This document shows, piece after piece, positions 12,262-24,728 of a DNA stretch of 64,000 nt; position 1 is the stretch's first letter; each line of letters opens with the position of its first letter. The position numbers and the translations under genes were made by a program. A model generated the notes under the pieces. It was not told where the DNA came from. It made no database searches and worked only from the letters and a program-made list of their open reading frames with translations. The stretch comes from Dermacentor variabilis (lineage: Eukaryota > Arthropoda > Arachnida > Ixodida > Ixodidae): NCBI RefSeq assembly GCF_050947875.1, contig NC_134569.1, positions 202,879,127 to 202,943,126 of the forward strand, written 5' to 3'.

Positions 12262-12382
12262 CCGACCCGCTGCGGTAGCTGAATGGCTTTGGAGCTCGAG
12301 GTTGCGAGTTCGGTACCTACCGCGGTGGCCGCATTTCAATGAGAGCGAAATGCAAAAAAGAACGCTCGCGTAATTAGATCTA
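12262..12382 (+). mobile_element. SINE, left half (interrupted copy)
   Basis: The tRNA-like head and first body half of the SINE lie on the plus strand (CCCGCTGCGGTAGCTGAATGG, with the tRNA B-box-like GGTTGCGAGTTCGGTACC, then GCGGCCGCATTT-like and GCGAAATGC blocks). It stops inside the body at AATTAGATCTA, the target-site duplication of the LINE that splits it. The other half resumes at 16,283. Confidence 0.88.
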
Positions 12383-15300
12383 GAGAGAGAGAGAGAGAAA
12401 GGCAAAGGAAAGACAGGGAGGTTAACCAGAGATTATCTCCGGCTGGCTACCCTGTACTGCGGGAGGGTCAAGGGGATGCAATAGATGAGAAAGAAAGAAG
12501 GATAAAAAAAGAAAAAAGAAACCTGAGCACACACACGCACGTACACTCGAACTATTTCTGTGGGCACTGTCACGCATCCCGCAAAGGCGTTCCTAGTCTT
12601 ACGCAGTGTCACCGTACAGTTCTACGTCACACAGTGTACAGTCACAATTTGTCAGAAAGTCCCGTGTCTTTCAAGTATCGCAGCAGCGCCTTCATAGCGG
12701 ATCGCGCTGATGTTCGCGTAGGCCAGGTTCCAAGGATCTTGTTTACTGTCATTGGGCGCTTGTCCAGTTTGTCTAAGGTGGCTGAGAGGACTGCTCCTCG
12801 TGGGTTAAAACGAGAGCACTGACAAAGAAGATGCTCGATCGTTTCGTTGCACCCACAGAAGTCACACAGTGGGCTGTTGGCCATTCCGTTAAGGAAACAG
12901 TAGGCATTTGAAAATGCTACTGCAAGACATAGACGGACAAGAAGGGTGCAGTCACGTCGTGGAAGCTCGGGCGGAACATGCAGCTGTAAATTAGGGTCCA
13001 GGGTATGGAGGCGTGCACTTGTGAAATCGGATGAATTCCATTGGGCTAATGTCAGGTCACGCGCAAGTGCGGAAAGTTTTTCGCTGCGTCGGCTCTCGAA
13101 AGAGGAATGGCAACGCAGTTGACGCCGTCAGATCGGGCAGCTGCGTCTGCTCGATCATTGCCATGTATGCCACAGTGACTAGGCAACCACTGATTTATTA
13201 TATCGTCTCCTTCGTCAACTAGTCGATGGTGGACTTCTCTGATCTCTGCGACGAGCTGCTCATGTGATCCATGGCGCAGTGCTGAGAGTACACTCTGTAG
13301 GGCTGCCTTGGAATCACAGAAGACTGACCATGCGTGGGATGGTTCCTCCTTAATGAAATGAAGAGCCGCACGCAGGGCTACCAGTTCAGCAGCTGTCGTT
13401 GATGATACATGTGACGTCTTTAGCTGTATTTTGACGGATCTTATTGGTATCACCAACGCGGCAGCTGCTCTTGCAGATGTGACTGAACCATCGATGCAAA
13501 CGTGTATGCGGCCACTGTGCACCTCATGTAAAAGTTCTAATGTGGCCTGCTTAAGGGCAAACGACGGCATGTTAGCTTTCTTCATGATTCCTGGGATGGT
13601 GAGGTGTATGTCAGGTGTGTGCAGGCACCATAAAGGTGAGGATGGTCTTGCTGCAGGCATGTAATTCGATGGCAATGAGGTACGATTGGCCTCAATTATA
13701 CGACTGAATGTTGTGTGTGGCCTTTCTGCGGGTAGAGCGGCAAGATGGTGAGAAGGTAATCAGGCAACGTGCCGAATATGCGCCCTGAGAGCGTCGGTTG
13801 CCAAGTACGTTGATATTGGATGATCTCGAGCTATGACAATCGTTGCCGCTGTAGACGCACACCTCGGAAGACCGAGACACGTCCTTAGGGCTTGAGCTTG
13901 TAGTCCCTGGAGTACACGCAGGTTTGTATTGCAGGTGTTCCCAAGCACAGGGAAGCTGTATCTAGCGGAACCGAGGAACAAGGCGTTATAAAGCTGCAGC
14001 AGTGACCGCACCGAAGTACCCCATGACTTTCCGCTGAGAAATTTGAGGAGGTGTATTATTGTCAATAATCTCTTCTTCGGGTATGAAATATGCGGGCTCC
14101 ATGATAGGTCGCGGTCAATAATTACCCCTAAAAAGCGGTGTTTCCGTGCATTTGCTACTGCTTGCCCATTTACCTTTACAGTGTAACGCTTTATTTCCTT
14201 CTGAGTGAATGTAACAAGGCAGCATTTCTCTGAAGACAGCTCTAAGATCTGTTTTCGTAAGTACAGTGATGTTAGCGTAGCTGCCTTTTGTAGCCGTGCT
14301 CGTACCTGCGGTCGTGTTACAGCAGACGCCCAAATGCAGATATCGTCGGCATATATTGATACCTGAATTCTGTTGGGCAAGCATCGGACTAGGCCAACGA
14401 GCACTAGGTTGAATAGCGTCGGGCTCCAACACTCCGCCTTGCGGTACTCCACGGCACGTTTGGTGTTGAGTTGTGGTGACATCCTCGATCATCACGAAGA
14501 AATGCCTGTCGGTCAAATAACTGCACAGCCACTGAAAAGTGCGGCCACCGATTCCGGCTTCAATCAGAGCGTCTATAATGGCATAATGTGCTATATTATC
14601 ATAGGCGCCTTTTAGGTCTAGGAATAATCCAGCAGTGAGTCGTTTCCGACGTTTTTGATACTCAAAAAACGTAACCAAATCGATGACATTATCTATGGAT
14701 GAGCGCCCACGCCGGAAGCCAGACATAGCATCTGGGTACACGTTGTAATTTTACAGGTACCATTCTAGGCGCGTCAAAATAATTCTTTCCATTATTTTCC
14801 CTATGCAGCTGGCCAGAGCGATGGGGCGGTACGATGTCAAGTTTAACGGTGATTTACCCGGTTTGAGAAGTGGAACCAAGCGGCTGCATTTCCATTCACG
14901 TGGAACCAAACCTTTGCGCCAAGACTCGTTGTAATGGTTTAGCAGCATGAGTCGTGCTTTCTGCCCAAGATTGGTGAGCGCCGCATCGGTAACCCCGTCC
15001 GGGCCAGGTGACGAAGAGCGCCTGCAAGTCGCCAGTGCCGCTTCAAACTCCTCCAGCGAAAAAATTACATCCATGCGGGAATCCCGTGGCACAGGAGTGG
15101 CACATGGTGTAATTGCTCGTTGGAACTGCAAGCTGGAAAGTCTTGAGCAAAACTCTTCAGCAATGTCAATTTCGCTGCGACCTTGGTGCAAAGCGAGGGA
15201 TTTGAAAGGAACACGCTGTTGTGGTGATACGCGAAGCCCATGCACGGCTCTCCATGTCCGAGATAATCGCTGACGTGGATCCAATGACTTACAGAAACGT

Positions 15301-16282
15301 TTCCATCTTTGAGATTGTAGTGCATCGATGCGACGTTGAATCTTCTTTTGCAGCCGCATTTCCTCTTGGAGATCATGGATGGATTTAGTCCTCCTTTATC
15401 TTCTTTCAGCCCGCCGGCGAACTGCCCGTAGTCGCTGCAGTTCTGCTTCAAATTCTTCATATTTCGGGAAAGGCTGGAAACTACGCGTAGCCTCTTACAT
15501 GGCTTTTTGAATTTCGTGTTCCAGACTTGAATGGTTCCCTTGCTGACATACTCCCTCCATGTGCGACCGAAACGCCGACCAGTCCATTCGCCGGGGGGTC
15601 ATGGAGGAACATTTCGATAGTCCCTTGATTTTCAGGTACGTCGGAATATGGTCGCTTCCATATGATTCGATGTCTGTAAACCATTGCACGTTTCTTTCAA
15701 GACGCCGAGAAACCAGGGTCAAGTCTAGGCAGCTGCTGTACGTAGGCCCGCTTAAATATGTCGGACTACCATCGTTGAGGCAGTAAAGGTCGTGCTGTGT
15801 GGCAAAGGATGCTAGTCGCCTTCCCCCGGAGTCCATCTTCAAGCTCCCCCAAAGCGGATGGTGAGCATTAAAATCTCCTGTGAGGATCGTAGGGCCGAGT
15901 GTCGCTGATACCACGTCGTGCAGTCGTTTAGAGTCGAAGCCACTTGAAGGAGCAATGTACACAGCGACGAGTGTGAACGTAAGCTTATTCGTTTTCACGA
16001 TTAAAGAAACGTACTGGTTGTCGTCGTGAGGCGGGACTGGGTGCAACACGTAAGTCAGATCACATCTAATATATACAATTATCTTGCTCACATCACCACA
16101 GGTAGCGGACATGACTGCCTCATAGCCATATATGCGTATAACATTCTGCACGTTCGGTTCGCAAATTACGAGGATGGGAAAACGATTTTCGAAGACAAAA
16201 TGTCTAAAATCTGAAATTCTTGATTTAAGACCACGGGCATTCCACGGCAGTAAAGATGCTTTCTTGACTTTCTTGTGGAAGG
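12383..16282 (-). mobile_element. I-clade LINE inserted in a SINE
   Basis: This 3.9-kb non-LTR retrotransposon lies on the minus strand and is bounded by a perfect 11-bp duplication AATTAGATCTA at 12372-12382 and 16283-16293. Its 3' end is a (CT)n tail preceded by the family 3' UTR. Its 5' end falls just upstream of the endonuclease start, so ORF1 and most of the 5' region were lost at insertion. Endonuclease, reverse transcriptase, RNase H and the C-terminal zinc knuckle are all present but carry stops and frameshifts. Confidence 0.93.
12642..16255 (-). pseudogene. LINE ORF2: endonuclease-RT-RNase H-zinc knuckle, broken
   Basis: ORF2 nicks target DNA and reverse-transcribes the element RNA at the nick. 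Domains in order on the minus strand: AP-type endonuclease (16.25-15.5 kb; LTGDFNAHHPLWG and GSDHIP), reverse transcriptase (15.36-13.8 kb; GFRRGRSSIDNV, LFLDLKGAYDNI, catalytic YADDICIWA), RNase H (13.67-13.05 kb; CIDGSV, AAELVALRA, FCDSKAAL, DRADAAA) and a knuckle (12.88-12.64 kb; CDFCGCNETIEHLLCQC). RNase H downstream of RT is typical of the I group. Breaks: in-frame stops near 15.49, 15.41, 14.75 and 13.76 kb, an extra base just after the PQGGVL motif (14.43 kb) and a frameshift at the end of RNase H (13.08 kb). All catalytic motifs are still readable, so decay is moderate. Confidence 0.92.
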
Positions 16283-16380
16283 AATTAGATCTACGTGCAT
16301 CGTAAAGAACCCCAGGTGGTTGAAATTAATCCGCTGTGCGTCGCTATTGCGAGCCTCATAGTGGGATTGTAGTTTTGATA
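16283..16380 (+). mobile_element. SINE, right half (interrupted copy)
   Basis: It resumes the SINE body exactly where the left half stops at 12,382 (CGTAAAGAACCCCAGGTGG, then the CCTCATAGTGGG tail). Joining across the LINE and removing one copy of the duplication restores the normal SINE order. Confidence 0.88.
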
Positions 16381-16423
16381 ACTAAGAGACCATAATTTCG
16401 GTAAACTAAGTTTTTTTCTTGTT

Positions 16424-16551
16424 GTTTGCTGGAAGTGGATAAGTAGTTCGAAATATATGGAACGAGAATGTCTTTAGTACCAGCGATGTTATCTTCTTGT
16501 ATCCTGCTTTACTGCATCAACAATGTCATGCCGCCACCACTTCCAGCAAAC
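16424..16551. repeat. Short element with 15-bp inverted ends
   Basis: GTTTGCTGGAAGTGG at 16424-16438 is matched exactly in inverted form at 16537-16551. The 98-bp interior is non-coding. It could be a tiny MITE or foldback; no convincing TSD was seen. Confidence 0.5.
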
Positions 16552-16829
16552 CAGCCAACTCTTGCGTGCATTTCAAGTGCTCAAAGTTTCTAAAACCGCA
16601 ACATTTTCGTAAATGGTGTCTCTTATCTCAAAAAATCAAAATACGCGCCGAATAATGGCAATCTTCTGCAATGTAACGGTAGTATTAAGCCCAATGTATT
16701 GCGAGGCCTGAAGCGTACATCAAATAGCGTAGAATTTACAGGATCTGGAAATACGTAAATGGGTCGCCAGAAGTCGAAAGCCCGGCCATTCAACACGACG
16801 CTTTCTCTTAAAGGCAGCTCTATCTTACA

Positions 16830-16900
16830 ACAGCAGGGAGAGAGAGAGAGAAAAACAAAGGAAAGGCAAGGAAGTTAGTCAGCAAAGGTGCTCCTGCTAA
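16830..16900 (-). mobile_element. Possible I-clade LINE 3'-end scrap
   Basis: A (GA)n tract is followed by GGAAAGGCAAGGAAGTTAG, resembling the minus-strand 3' ends at 2.3 and 12.4 kb. It is too short for a firm call. Confidence 0.4.
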
Positions 16901-18756
16901 GTGCTCGATATTGGGTTTGCCTCGGCCTTGGCGGATGGACGGCACGTCCATCCATCCTGCCCGTCTACTGTTAGGCTGACGACTACCGCCATTGTCAATG
17001 ATAACACACAATAATCTCTTTGTTGTTGTTGTTGTTGAGCCACCGGGTGGTCATCGATCCCCTACTTTATCACTGCCGCAGCGAGAGAAAAACAGAGCCT
17101 TCTACACAGCTGCTTGCACTCTGATTTGAAACCATGCCAATCAAGCAATGTGTGTTTGGGAGTGTATCGCAGTAACCATTGAGTTACCGGCAACAACGGC
17201 GCTGGGCAATCAGTGGAAGGCTTTGAGAGCAGTGGCGTCTGTTTAAGTACTACGGAGGCCAGGACATGCACTACTGCAGTGCACGAAGGTGATATCATGT
17301 GTGTCACATAGAAATTGTTCTTGACATGATGAAGCTGCGCTTGTGTGGTTGTCATGCTCGTGAAAACAATGATGGCTGCGCGAAGGAGACGTGCATGACA
17401 ATGATGATGGTAATATTCATACATGTCACATAATTAAAATTGAGGATGTGCCGAGAATAAGTTCACTGGTGGAAAATGACGTCGAGACCATTGACAACGT
17501 AATTTCCAACAGAAGTATCCCAGTTACAATGTCACGTAGTTTACACGCGAGCTCAGAATAGTCACAGCCGCGGAGCGCCTTATAAAGCAGTACTGCAAAT
17601 GCACAGAGAAAATAAAATCAATCAAGTCTCGTAGGTGAAACTGCGTCGTTTCGTTCGTGACGCCAGTTTGGGTCTAAGTTTTGGCCTCCAAGTCAATTAA
17701 CCCCCACGTGGTACTTTTAAAACGAGCCACCGATCCTCACAAGCCTGACACCTTTAACACAGCAACTGTCTTAATCACCTGCGGCGTGAATGTCTATTTA
17801 CTCACAAGTTTTGCCTAAAGAACTGCGTAAGGATACTTCAAGCTCAAAGGTCATCTCAAATGACAAGCTGCAGTCGCGTTGGGCAGCTAGGTGCTTGCGT
17901 GACGTCCTACTGGACGATGGCAACAAATAAATCGGACCGGACTGTCTTATAAAAAAACTAACAAAAATGCCAAATATGCATGAAGGTAATTCAACAAAAA
18001 ATAATAAATGTACTATATATATTTAAAATTCAAATGTTCAACTGCAAAAAAAATGAAAAGATTAGCGCGAGCCTTTAGCGAAACAGCTGCGACTATAAAG
18101 TACCATAAGGATATGTGTTTTAACTAAATAGATTTAGCCATCCGGCCGAGTTTGAGAGTGCAACAGTCTGTCCGTATTGGTAGAAAGAATTCCACAACGT
18201 GCATTGCTATGTCATACAGAAAGAGAGCTGCGTACATCGCTTAGAACATGAAGCCAGAACTTATTTATCTACTTCACACTTATATATCCGTACTATCGCA
18301 TAGTTATAGGTAAAGTTTAGGCAATATACAAAACATTCTTTTCTGCTTTTTATTTTGAATCGACATTTTTATAAGACCGCATCCATCCTACGTAGCAAGC
18401 CGCCCTCTAACGCTGGGTTCTGTACTAGGCCGCGTAGTGGGCGAGCGGAAATACTTAAGGAAGAAGCAGGGAAGCGAAAATGAAATGGTGGTCTACACGG
18501 AGAATACTGTTGTCGCGATACACGAGTACAGTGCCGAAAAAATCGTTGAAGTCTGCTTTTATCCCAATCGAGACTGTCTGGCAGAAAATGAGCGTAATAC
18601 TGATAACTGAAAGCGTCTCACTAATTCTTACGAATTGCTAAGTCTTTCGGCACCCAGTTAAGGCCCAATAGTTTTAGCTTGATTTAGGTAGCTAAAAGTG
18701 CTTTTAGCTAAAATTGATTCTATCACTTTAGCTAGCTTTATGGAATAGTGGTCTGT
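16901..18756. other. Unassigned stretch
   Basis: One minus-strand frame at 17062-17424 has no recognisable motif. The rest is AT-rich without clear repeats. Confidence 0.5.
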
Positions 18757-18759
18757 AAT

Positions 18760-18814
<55 letters not shown>
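18757..18814. repeat. (TTTA)n microsatellite
   Basis: Perfect tetranucleotide run. Confidence 0.99.
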
Positions 18815-21060
18815 GCTTTCCTAGGAGGTCTCAATGGGACATATCATACCGAGGGCTTATTTTCTAATGGGTGGCTTTCCATAGCATCAAGGAATCCTAA
18901 CAGCCTCTCACCATCGCCACATTGGGAGATGGCTATTTATGCTTAAGTCAGTGGGCCAAGCACATACGTAAGCATCTGTCGAATGTTTTTCAGGCTTTCG
19001 CCTTAATGTATCAGCTCGTAACCTGACGCATAATTAATTTTCTTCCTTATTCAGCTCCTATTTGTAATGTTCACAACTCGGTATCGCCATGCTGTGATTC
19101 TTTTTTCGGAATTAACTTTTCTCATCATCTTCGCGCTTCTTTTTTCAAAGAAGTTGTTTGATCGCTAAATAAATTAGCGCTGGTAAACGAGTCCCATGGA
19201 TTAGCAGTAAGAAACGGCAGGTGTTTAAGCGTGATGACGTGACCACTTATTTATTGCTCCGCTTGTTCTTTAAAGAAACCCTCGTCTAGACAGAAACCTG
19301 TGAATCTCGTAACTCTAAATGGAGCATATAGTTCGTCTCTCTTTCTATTTCTTTTCGTTCTAGCTAACACAGATTCTCCTCGATGTTTTCCTCTTGTGAA
19401 CATAACACCTACCCTCCCAATAGCAGGCGCGATCGGGTAGGTAAAATTAAGTAAAAACAAACTATCCCCTCCATTTATACATTTCCCGCAGAAACGTTTC
19501 GTTCGTTCTCGACGCAGGAATTTCCATTTGGATGCACCCGGATGCCCTTGGTCGCAGTCGGACGTCTAGTGGCAAAAAGTACGCGCTCTCCCTCCAACGG
19601 CTGTCCCCTTGCTACAGCGTGGCGCCAGTGCGATTCCAGCGCGCCGATCACGTAGCCGCTTTTCACCGCTTGTCCACAGCGTTATCCAAAGCGTAGGCTC
19701 AGCTGTTTTCAATAGGCCTCGGCGAGTAGTCGCGCTGGTTCTTTCAGGTTGTCCTGCGGGGAATGCGGAGCTGCGGTGTTGGATACAAATGAGGACGCGC
19801 ACTGCACATCGCCATATATTTAGCCGATGGGCGCCAATGCCGCGTATTGCAGGCCGCACGCGACACTTGTCGCCTACGGGCGAACTGTCCGCGGTCGATT
19901 TCTTGATTTGATAGCGAATTCTCGACTACGATTTTGAACGCGAAGTGCTGGTCCTCACCGAGTACTGGTAGCAGACCTTGTCGCATACAACGGAAGACTT
20001 GGTCAGCGAATGCGTCATGTGGCGGCAAGGAAACGTAACGGTTGGATCTGATAAAGTGAAGCCAGCGAACCTCGTCTTCCTCGCTGTACTAAAGAGTGGA
20101 ATTAAAAGAGCCAATCTTAATAGGAACAGGCGACGAGGCAACCGACAGCCAAGATTAACATGCCGCAAACAACTACTTGAGCTTTCAAATAAGTTGACGC
20201 AGTTAAACTAGAATCTGCGATGGCTACCAGTTAGAGTTTTTACAAGTATTCGTCTCATTTCTGGCGCTAGGCGTGCCTTCCATTCCTTGTTGCAATGCAA
20301 ATATTTGCAAAGTATCATTTAACACTCTGTGGGGAACAATTTTCATTTCAGCGTTCATATCTCTGTGCGTATTGTTGGCACTCCTACTGTCGTATAGTAA
20401 AACTGGTGACGAGAGACTAATTCAATCGAATGTAACTGAAGAAGAAAGCATAGATACTTAAAAATAACTTGATAGAATAATAATTGCCTATTCATGCTGT
20501 CTAAAAAAAAAGCACCGATGATTGCGTAACTCCTGAATGCCAATTGGGAGCAGATCAGTGTAGTTATTTTGAATTCACCGTATATTTTGGCCAATAATTT
20601 GATTCCGAACGTCAGGATCCTTCCGGCGGTGGTGCTGAGCTTCTGCTCGGGGAGCTCGTTTAGCAGCAGCGGCAGACGAAGGTTTCCCACCGTTTGCGTC
20701 GCTTGCTGTTCAGAAAGAAAGCGAGCTCACGAGAACGTGTGGCTTGCTAGGGGCGCATTCTCTAGTGGCGGCGGCGCAGGCAAAGTAGCGCATGCGCAGT
20801 GGTCCGAAGCCCACGCCAGCGCTTTGTTCCCACATATGGTATCGGTGGACCTGCTCGCCGTATGCCTGGTCGCCGTGAAGCACGTTTCGCGCGGCACTGC
20901 GCTTTCCACTTCACCCTATCGCCATACTTTCCTCCTCCGTTTCCTTCTCATGCTTCCGCGGGACCTTCCTCCTCGGCTTTCCTCCTCGAACTCTTGCCTC
21001 TCGCCGTCTTTCAGCACCCGCTGCGCTCCGCGTTCGCTCTGTCGCCCTTCGTTGTGCTCG
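18815..21060. other. Unassigned stretch with GC-rich segments
   Basis: Two GC-rich blocks (about 19.48-20.05 and 20.62-21.06 kb) carry overlapping frames on both strands with no motif I recognise. A 62-codon plus frame at 20273-20461 contains one strongly hydrophobic segment but lacks an ATG, and its significance is unclear. Confidence 0.45.
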
Positions 21061-21067
21061 TTCGCTC

Positions 21068-21225
21068 GGTTAAGGCTGTTTCACATTGCGCGATTTTGAC
21101 TCAGCGACACAGCGGATTCCGTCGCTTATGGCGACCGACGCGATTTCGGGGGCTCTTCGCGATTGGATTCCAACAAGTTGATCGTGCCGTCGCTGAGTCG
21201 CAGCGATCGGCGCGATGTGGGAAGG
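21068..21225. repeat. Possible short TIR element
   Basis: GGCTGTTTCACATTGCGCGAT at the left and GGCGCGATGTGGGAAGGGC at the right are imperfect inverted partners, and GACTCAGCGAC recurs inverted just inside. A related segment with TGTTTCACAT in inverted orientation lies at 22.23-22.39 kb. No TSD was verified. Confidence 0.35.
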
Positions 21226-21475
21226 GCAATATGCGACGAAACAAAGCTCCGTCAGAATAGTCGCTTTCCTGTTTTACCGCGTGGTGGTAGCTTTGCGAAG
21301 CAAAGTCGCGCGCCTGTTTTAGTTATGTTTTAATAGGGCGTACCGATCAGCGCCTGCGGCTTAGGAGCTTCATAAACATTTTATTGCGAAGCAATACTAC
21401 TTTAGGTCGCACTTCAGCCCGTTCCATGGCGAGGCGGTGGTAGGCACCATTGACCTTTAGCGTGACCTCGCTGCG

Positions 21476-21626
21476 TGACGTCACACCACGTGACCTAGAG
21501 TGACGTCACACCAGCTGTGTAAAAACGGGGCCCCATCTCACGCCGTCGCGAGGCGAGGCGGTAGCCACCAACGGCGGCCTAACTCCCACTCCTCTCACCA
21601 GGGGCGCTACGGTCGGTGTGACGTCA
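21476..21626. promoter_or_regulatory. Cluster of three CRE (TGACGTCA) palindromes
   Basis: Perfect 8-bp CREB/ATF sites lie at 21476-21483, 21501-21508 and 21619-21626. The third comes from the tandem duplication. Regulatory function is inference. Confidence 0.4.
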
Positions 21627-21732
21627 CACCAGCTGTGTAAAAACGGGGCCCCATCTCACGCCGTCGCCAGGCGAGGCGGTAGCCACCAACAGCGGCCTAA
21701 CTCCCGCTCCTCTCACTAGGGGCGCTACGGTC
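21500..21732. repeat. 118-bp direct tandem duplication
   Basis: Units at 21500-21617 and 21618-21732 differ at only a few positions (for example CGCGAGGCG versus CGCCAGGCG). Each contains TGACGTCAC near its start and GGGGCGCTACGGTC near its end. Confidence 0.95.
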
Positions 21733-21748
21733 ACTATTGCTTCGCAAT

Positions 21749-24478
21749 CACCAGGCTTAACCAAGCTAAGCCACGGCCGTATTTTTTTTCTTCCGCGGAC
21801 ACATTTTGTTTAAAAAGAGAAGCTGCACACTATCCAGGTCGGGAGCAGGCGCCGCCTCAACATAAGGCACGTACCCACTCGATCGCCACCGTCGTCAACG
21901 TCTTCATCGCTACAAATTGTGCCAGCTACTTGTAGATGCATACTCAATAGTAGGTTGTGGTACTGCAAAAGCAGATACTCCTCCAGGAAAAAATTTGTGC
22001 CTTCCATATTAACAACGAAACTAGACTCTATTAAAAAAACCACCCCAGCGACGCCGCACGCTCATACTTGCGGTGTCGTGCCCGCATCTGCAAGCTGTCG
22101 TAAAGTCTCAAGGCGTTTAAACTTTAAAAAATGGTGTACCTATTCTATTACTGAATAATAATAGGAACATTCGAATATTTGACTAGTTTCCATGTTGTTC
22201 TTATTTAACGATGCAGGCATGGATAGTTCGTGAGCAAGGGGCAACCTTGCGCATCGCTGCGACGGAAATCGCGCTGCCGCAACCGCATGCGAAAGCTGTC
22301 AGCAAAAATCGCTCATCGACGTGCGCAGCAGAACGATTTTTTTTTCGCCCCAATCGCTTCATGTGAAACAACCTTTACGCGGAGCAACGATGCCGAGGGA
22401 GGCCCCCGCTCAACGCAGGAACGCGGGCGCCTAAGAGCTGCGCTGCAAAAGGGCAGGAATTAAATTTGCAGAGCCAACTAAAGGAATGTGAAGCCGACCT
22501 TGAAAACCGGAACAAACTTTGTCAGGAGCAGTATTTTGTAGCGATTCTTTTCAGTTCCCGCTCATTTAGCGCTTCATTGTTGGCCTTTAGAAAACCACAC
22601 ACGAAAGGAAAGAAAGTCGTTCCGAAATACTGCTCCAGGAAAATGCTGCATAGGTGACATCAGGAAAGAACATGGTAGTTTATCGTTGCTTGAAATTCGT
22701 CTCTATCTATTTCTAACAAGATACGCATAGGAGTGTTTGCCCGTCATTTCATAATTGCGACATATTTAACTAGCGCTAATAAAGAAAGTGTGGGCTAAAA
22801 ACGAAACGTGGGCAGGACATCACGCCACCATGATGTCCAGTGTGCTTCTGATATTTGTCCGACCTAAATAAAAATGTCTCCATTCTGGAATATCCACTAA
22901 CTACAATAACTTTTTGAACAGACGGTAGCGTAAGAAACAAAGACAACAGGGACGAGACAACAAGGATGAGCACCTTTTCAAATATGTACCAACACGTCCA
23001 ATTCGCCGCTTTAAACTAACAGTTTTCTCTAAATGTACCTGATTTGTGTAACGCTATTTTCTGTAGTTGTCTAGTTCTGACACTCACCTGCGCAATACGT
23101 TATCTCTTTCTGGGTACAAGTTCAAAGAAAGAAATAAATTATGAAAGAGATCAATAAAAAAAAAGTTGATGCCGCCCTAAATGAGTTACTCGTTCTCCAG
23201 TTCTTTCTTTATTTTTTATTTATTTAGAGTGAAGGAAGTATAGGCATTCTCATTCCAGCTGCAGTGGCTGACACTGGCCCGCCTTTGCAATGTAGTGCTG
23301 CCTATGGCAGAACCGGCAATGCATTCTGGAGCATGTCCACAGGGTAAGGAGGCAAAATCATGAGGTCTCAACGTGGAGTCCACGATTATTCGGTTGTTCC
23401 TCTCCTCCTCGAGTGTGAGAAGTATATAACAAAACGAAATCGGAGACTGCGAGTGAAAATGAGGCTCTCGATTGAAGTGGTATAAAAAAAAAAAAGTAGG
23501 ACAGCTTTCCCGACGCATAACGGACGTGTGCCACCGTGAGACTCCCATGCATGTATTGGTCCCATCCGGCTGTGTGTAGGCATTTGCTACCTAGAGGCGT
23601 TTTTCATTACGCGTTGATATACATGTATGGCGTAATACTAACAGTGTACTTATTCGTGTAAGGCTCGCACACTCTCTTTGGAGTGTGAAAATTAAAAAAA
23701 AAGAAGGTTTTGCCTAGCGTCACGCGCATGCTCGCGTGCTGGTGAACTCCCGCAAGCCGCTAAAATGCGGAACTAGTCCACGTCCGTAAAGTATGTCAGA
23801 GTCTGTGAACCTGTTCACAGTCAACCGTCAGTATAGTTATTCCAGTATAGTTACCTAAATTATATTCCTCGCATTCCGCGCATTGTTCAGCTTTTGTAGG
23901 CCGTCGAAATTTTTTCACGCTTTAGGTTTACGCATACCGATGGAGTGTCGGAATGGGGAAAAATACGGGCTTGCAGAGCCCGAATCGAATGCACAATATT
24001 TTCTTTTATACCATTATTAGAAAAAGAAAAAGGAAGTAGTGGTACGGACCCATCCTAAAATCATTTATTTATTTTCATGAATATCAAAGATGCTATTCGT
24101 TTGCCTCTAGTAGGTGCTTACTGAGACATGAAAAAATGAACGGTCACATTTTTCCTGGATTATGTACAACAGACTCGTGAAGCCAGCGGTGAAGCATATC
24201 CAAGGACCCTTTTTCTTTGTAAGATGACTGTATAACCGCGCTGTATTGGGCCACAATCGAAAATGCCGAGAACCAGGCTATCTAAATTTTTCTTAAAATA
24301 TTTATACTACGAAACTTGCTTTTCTTTTTTAACTGAATAAATGTTAATGGATGCAATGTGTACCCGTCTTAAACTTAATACTTTTGCAGCCTAGTTGAAG
24401 GACATCGCCGAAATATAATTATCGGCTCAATGTCGCTTTTATTTATCCCATGCGTTCTCTGACAGCACTTGTTTTTCT
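21749..24478. other. Unassigned stretch
   Basis: Short frames only. A weak relative of the 21.07-kb inverted-repeat element lies at 22.23-22.39 kb. About 35 bp around TAGTGCTGCCTATGGCAGAAC at 23.29 kb recurs at 31.31 kb, showing a short dispersed repeat. No gene could be supported. Confidence 0.5.
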
Positions 24479-24488
24479 AAACAAGTCT

Positions 24489-24718
24489 TTAAAAAATTAT
24501 GGGCCTTACATCCCAAAATCATGATTTGATTATGAAGCACGCCGCAGTGGGGGGATGCGGAATGATTTAGACCGCCTGGGGTTCCTTAAAGTGCACCTAC
24601 ATCTATGCACACGGGTGTTTTCGCCCCTATCAAAATGCAGCCACCATGGCGGGGATTCGAACCCGCGACCTCGTACTTAGTAGTCGAACACCGCAACCGC
24701 TAAGGAACCGCAGCGGGT
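24489..24718 (-). mobile_element. SINE, full-length
   Basis: Complete tRNA-headed SINE on the minus strand: head with a B box (on the plus strand, GGGGATTCGAACCCGCGACC), body (GTGCACCT, GCCTGGGGTTCC) and A/T tail. Flanks AAACAAGTCT (24479-24488) and AAGCAAGTCT (24719-24728) look like a 10-bp duplication with one mismatch. Confidence 0.9.
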
Positions 24719-24728
24719 AAGCAAGTCT

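Larger units (their letters stand above)
21383..21748. repeat. 366-bp GC-rich block with inverted 13-bp ends
   Basis: ATTGCGAAGCAAT at 21383-21395 is matched by its reverse complement at 21736-21748. Between them lies the 118-bp tandem duplication and three perfect TGACGTCA sites. The terminal 13-mer is itself nearly palindromic. A dispersed element is likely, but the family is unknown. Confidence 0.5.

Noticed and set aside
19744..20028. Minus-strand frame with a segment loosely like a fucosyltransferase (FENS-type) motif
   Set aside because: The match is a few residues, the surrounding motif residues are missing and no splice sites support an exon.
24650..24718. tRNA gene suggested by B-box-like sequence in SINE heads (also 42.57 and 51.5 kb)
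   Set aside because: The tRNA-like parts are SINE heads; I could not fold a full cloverleaf with an anticodon stem.
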